From positions 1 to 21,535 of IMG/VR virus record IMGVR_UViG_3300025133_007214: a stretch of 21,535 nt of DNA; one strand, written 5' to 3'. Positions 19,751 through 21,535 of this stretch are shown here, in pieces. Origin of the DNA: a virus. The notes below the pieces were generated by a model. The model ran no database searches. It saw only the letters and a list, made by a program, of their open reading frames with translations, and was not told the origin of the DNA. Position 1 is the stretch's first letter, and each line of letters begins with the position of its first letter. The position numbers and the translations under genes are program-made.

Positions 19751-20478
19751 ACCTCTATTTCTAGTTTTTGTTTGTAAGTTATAGCCCCAATTTGAGACTG
19801 ACCGATCAATTCAGCAAAGGATAAAACCCTGTCCCTTGCTAATTCATAAATATCTTTATAAAAAAAACCTTTTGCCATGCCTTCTTTTAATGCCCTACTT
19901 ACTATTTTATCCGCTGCTTGAATAGTGTTTAATTGTTCGTAGTTTAAAACCTCTCTCACGTTTTTATATTTATCAGTAATAACAAATAACGCCTTATTTT
20001 CCATTTTACTTATATTTGTATAATACATCTTAGGGCTACCAGATCCTTGAATAGATGCATACTCAATAAAGTCTTTAATTGTATCAGTTTCTTCTCTCCT
20101 GGTGATCTTCCCTTCCCCCCTTTTCAGTAACCAGTCTTGATTCTGCTTTTGCGCTGCAAGATTAGAAAGGTATTTCCTCATCATGCTAAATTGTTTTGTT
20201 ATCTCTTTTTTAAAAAAGACTATTTCTTTTGTATTCTTACATAGAGTTATTAAAAAAATAAACTGATCCTCATTCAGTAAATAAGATTCTTCTGGCCTTC
20301 CTGCTTTCTTATTTAATTTCTGCCTCTCCAGGGGCAGGAATCCAAAGTCCAAAAAATCTAATTCATTTTTAGAAACAACTCTCTTTAAATATCTGTGATC
20401 TTTATATCCTAGCTTTTTAAAAATATCGAACGTCTTGACTACTGGTTCCTTGTCTTTATATAAAAAAACTTCATTCAT
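19744..20478 (-). CDS. Rha-like phage regulatory protein
   Basis: This 244-aa protein has an N-terminal Rha (pRha) type domain, residues about 10 to 105: VVKTFDIFKKLGYKDHRYLKRV, then GRPEESYLLNEDQFIFLITL and EIVFFKKEITKQFSMMRKYL. This arrangement is found in phage Rha and related antirepressor-type proteins. The C-terminal part (about 125 to 244) is a helical partner domain of unknown role. It has an excellent SD (AAGGTGG) that is also one arm of an inverted repeat. It probably controls the lytic/lysogenic choice or host-factor dependence together with the BRO-N/KilAC protein. Confidence 0.78.
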   Translation of the reverse strand: MNEVFLYKDKEPVVKTFDIFKKLGYKDHRYLKRVVSKNELDFLDFGFLPLERQKLNKKAGRPEESYLLNEDQFIFLITLCKNTKEIVFFKKEITKQFSMMRKYLSNLAAQKQNQDWLLKRGEGKITRREETDTIKDFIEYASIQGSGSPKMYYTNISKMENKALFVITDKYKNVREVLNYEQLNTIQAADKIVSRALKEGMAKGFFYKDIYELARDRVLSFAELIGQSQIGAITYKQKLEIEVI

Positions 20479-20481
20479 ATT

Positions 20482-20541
20482 TCCACCTTGTATCTAATAT
20501 TATTAATTAACGAGAATAATGACATTAAATATTAAGGTGGA
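20482..20541. repeat. 8-bp inverted repeat spanning the Rha-like gene leader
   Basis: TCCACCTT (minus strand, 20541 to 20534) is exactly complementary to AAGGTGGA (20489 to 20482), which is the SD of the Rha-like gene; 44 bases separate the arms. In a long transcript this would mask the SD. If transcription starts at the promoter below, the distal arm would be in the promoter spacer and the dyad could only act as DNA. Confidence 0.5.
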
Positions 20542-20550
20542 TTTTGTCAA
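20522..20550 (-). promoter_or_regulatory. Candidate sigma-70 promoter of the Rha-like gene
   Basis: TTGACA (20550 to 20545) is followed after 17 bases by TAATGT (20527 to 20522). The sequence TTGACAAAA is also found at the late promoter candidate (10945). The -10 box is weak. The gap between helicase and Rha-like gene (20479 to 20648) holds no convincing gene. Confidence 0.45.
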
Positions 20551-20648
20551 CTATAAGTTAAATAGGTTTCAACGCCTCCATACGAATCAACCCAAAGTCT
20601 TTCAAAACGCAAAACTTATTCAGTTCCTGCCTGTGAAAGTGCAGAAAC

Positions 20649-21535
20649 CTAAAACCTAATATCATTATCAATCTGAAGATCTTTAAACTTGTAATACTCT
20701 AATTGACAACCAAGTTTTACAGTCCCTCCTTTACCATGCCTGTTCTTCTCTACCAAGATCTCACAGATCCCCTTATCTGCTGAATCATCATAATAGACTT
20801 CATCTCTATACAAGAAACAGATTATATCCGCATCTTGTTCTATACTCCCTGAGTCTCTAAGATCTGCCATCATCGGTCTTTTATCATCTCTAGTTTCAAG
20901 TTTACGGTTTAGCTGAGACAGTGCTATAATTGGCACTTCTAACTTAACAGCTAACGTTTTCAACTCTGCTGTAATTTCTGATACTTCTTGAACTTTATTG
21001 TTAGAATACTTAGAACACCGCATTAATCCAATGTAGTCAATTATTACTAGATCGAATTTCTCCTTCCTATGCATTCCCTTGATCTTCGAAACTATGCTAG
21101 TCAACTCTCTATCAAGTTTATCTGCAATAAAAAGATTCTCCCTCGTCTCTGATGATTCTATCATCTCCCTTTGTAGTTTAGACATTTCGAATTCTTCAAT
21201 CTCCATCCTGTTTAGTCTGTCGCCACAGATCCTAGTCCTGATTGAGAATAACCTCATAAGCAATTCAACAAAAGTCATTTCAAGAGAAACAACCAGCACC
21301 TTTTTCCCATTGTTAATTGCGTTATTAGCAACATTCATAGCCCACGCAGTTTTACCCATCGCTGGTCTTGCGGCTGCAACAATCAGATTGCCAGGTCTTA
21401 TTCTGATTGTAGAATCTAGATCTTTGAATCCAGTTTCCACAAAAGTCTGGTCTTCTAAACTCTCAAGATATTCCACAAACTCCATTTCATCATGTTTGCA
21501 GTTCTTCGCAAAGCCTTTAGGATTTTCAAGTTTAT
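20649..21535 (-). CDS. dnaB: DnaB-type replicative helicase, 5' end cut by window
   Basis: The frame has an ATG at 21485, but that codon has no SD and the same frame stays open upstream to the window edge (…KLENPKGFAKNCKHDE), so the true start is most likely outside. Numbered from that ATG, the RecA-type motor shows TGFKDLDS (18 to 25), Walker A RPAMGKT (40 to 46), SLEM (67 to 70), Walker B DLVIID (145 to 150), ALSQLNR (188 to 194) and LRDSGSIEQDAD (209 to 220), ending in a strand with VEKNRHGKGG. This is the complete DnaB C-terminal domain. It would unwind DNA at the phage replication fork. Presence of the N-terminal primase-binding domain cannot be seen. Confidence 0.94.
   Translation of the reverse strand, partial: KLENPKGFAKNCKHDEMEFVEYLESLEDQTFVETGFKDLDSTIRIRPGNLIVAAARPAMGKTAWAMNVANNAINNGKKVLVVSLEMTFVELLMRLFSIRTRICGDRLNRMEIEEFEMSKLQREMIESSETRENLFIADKLDRELTSIVSKIKGMHRKEKFDLVIIDYIGLMRCSKYSNNKVQEVSEITAELKTLAVKLEVPIIALSQLNRKLETRDDKRPMMADLRDSGSIEQDADIICFLYRDEVYYDDSADKGICEILVEKNRHGKGGTVKLGCQLEYYKFKDLQIDNDIRF

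Noticed and set aside
20558-20665. 35-aa minus-strand ORF after the helicase (MILGFRFLHFHRQELNKF...)
   Set aside because: It overlaps the helicase end and has no SD; nothing beyond an open frame supports it, though coupling to the helicase cannot be excluded.

Overview
The window reads as part of a tailed double-stranded DNA phage or prophage. It is AT-rich (roughly 36% GC by eye) and every gene I accept lies on the minus strand, so transcription runs from position 21535 towards 1. Most genes have purine-rich Shine-Dalgarno (SD) sequences (AGGAG, AGGGG, GAGG), so the host is a bacterium that uses SD-led initiation. The head module has Mu-type gene content and order: small and large terminase, Mu gp29-like portal fused to a MuF domain, Mu gpI-like protease with nested scaffold, decoration protein, major capsid protein, HeH-like small protein, connector, gpG-like tail completion protein. 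No Mu transposase is visible and I cannot name the host.

Early/middle region (21535 down to about 10950): a DnaB-type helicase that runs off the window edge, a Rha-like regulator, a 58-aa small gene flanked by two near-identical 36-bp repeats that can form a hairpin, and an unexpected virion-type beta-rich protein closed by an intrinsic terminator. Next comes a tightly overlapping DNA-metabolism operon: small unknown genes, an HNH nuclease with two zinc ribbons, a Dam-like adenine methyltransferase, a VRR-NUC nuclease, a DUF7448 protein, a dCTP deaminase split by an HNH intein, two tandem zinc-ribbon paralogues, a DUF6378 protein, an unknown 201-aa protein and SSB. A roughly 200-bp intergenic region rich in inverted repeats leads into a BRO-N/KilAC antirepressor.

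Late region (about 10950 down to 1): a hairpin terminator is followed directly by a TTGACA-type promoter candidate. Then come a small membrane protein, terminase, portal and head genes, many joined by one-base TAATG stop/start overlaps. A 976-aa protein with a GT-B glycosyltransferase, a methyltransferase and a GT-A family 2 glycosyltransferase sits between the capsid and connector genes, where Mu-like modules normally have none.

The most interesting items are this three-domain sugar-modifying enzyme, the intein that separates the catalytic residues of dCTP deaminase, the long stem with a U-run just before the antirepressor, and the repeated hairpin with a compensatory base change. Several short genes (24, 31, 50 and 58 aa) fit exactly between neighbours and would be missed by standard length cut-offs.
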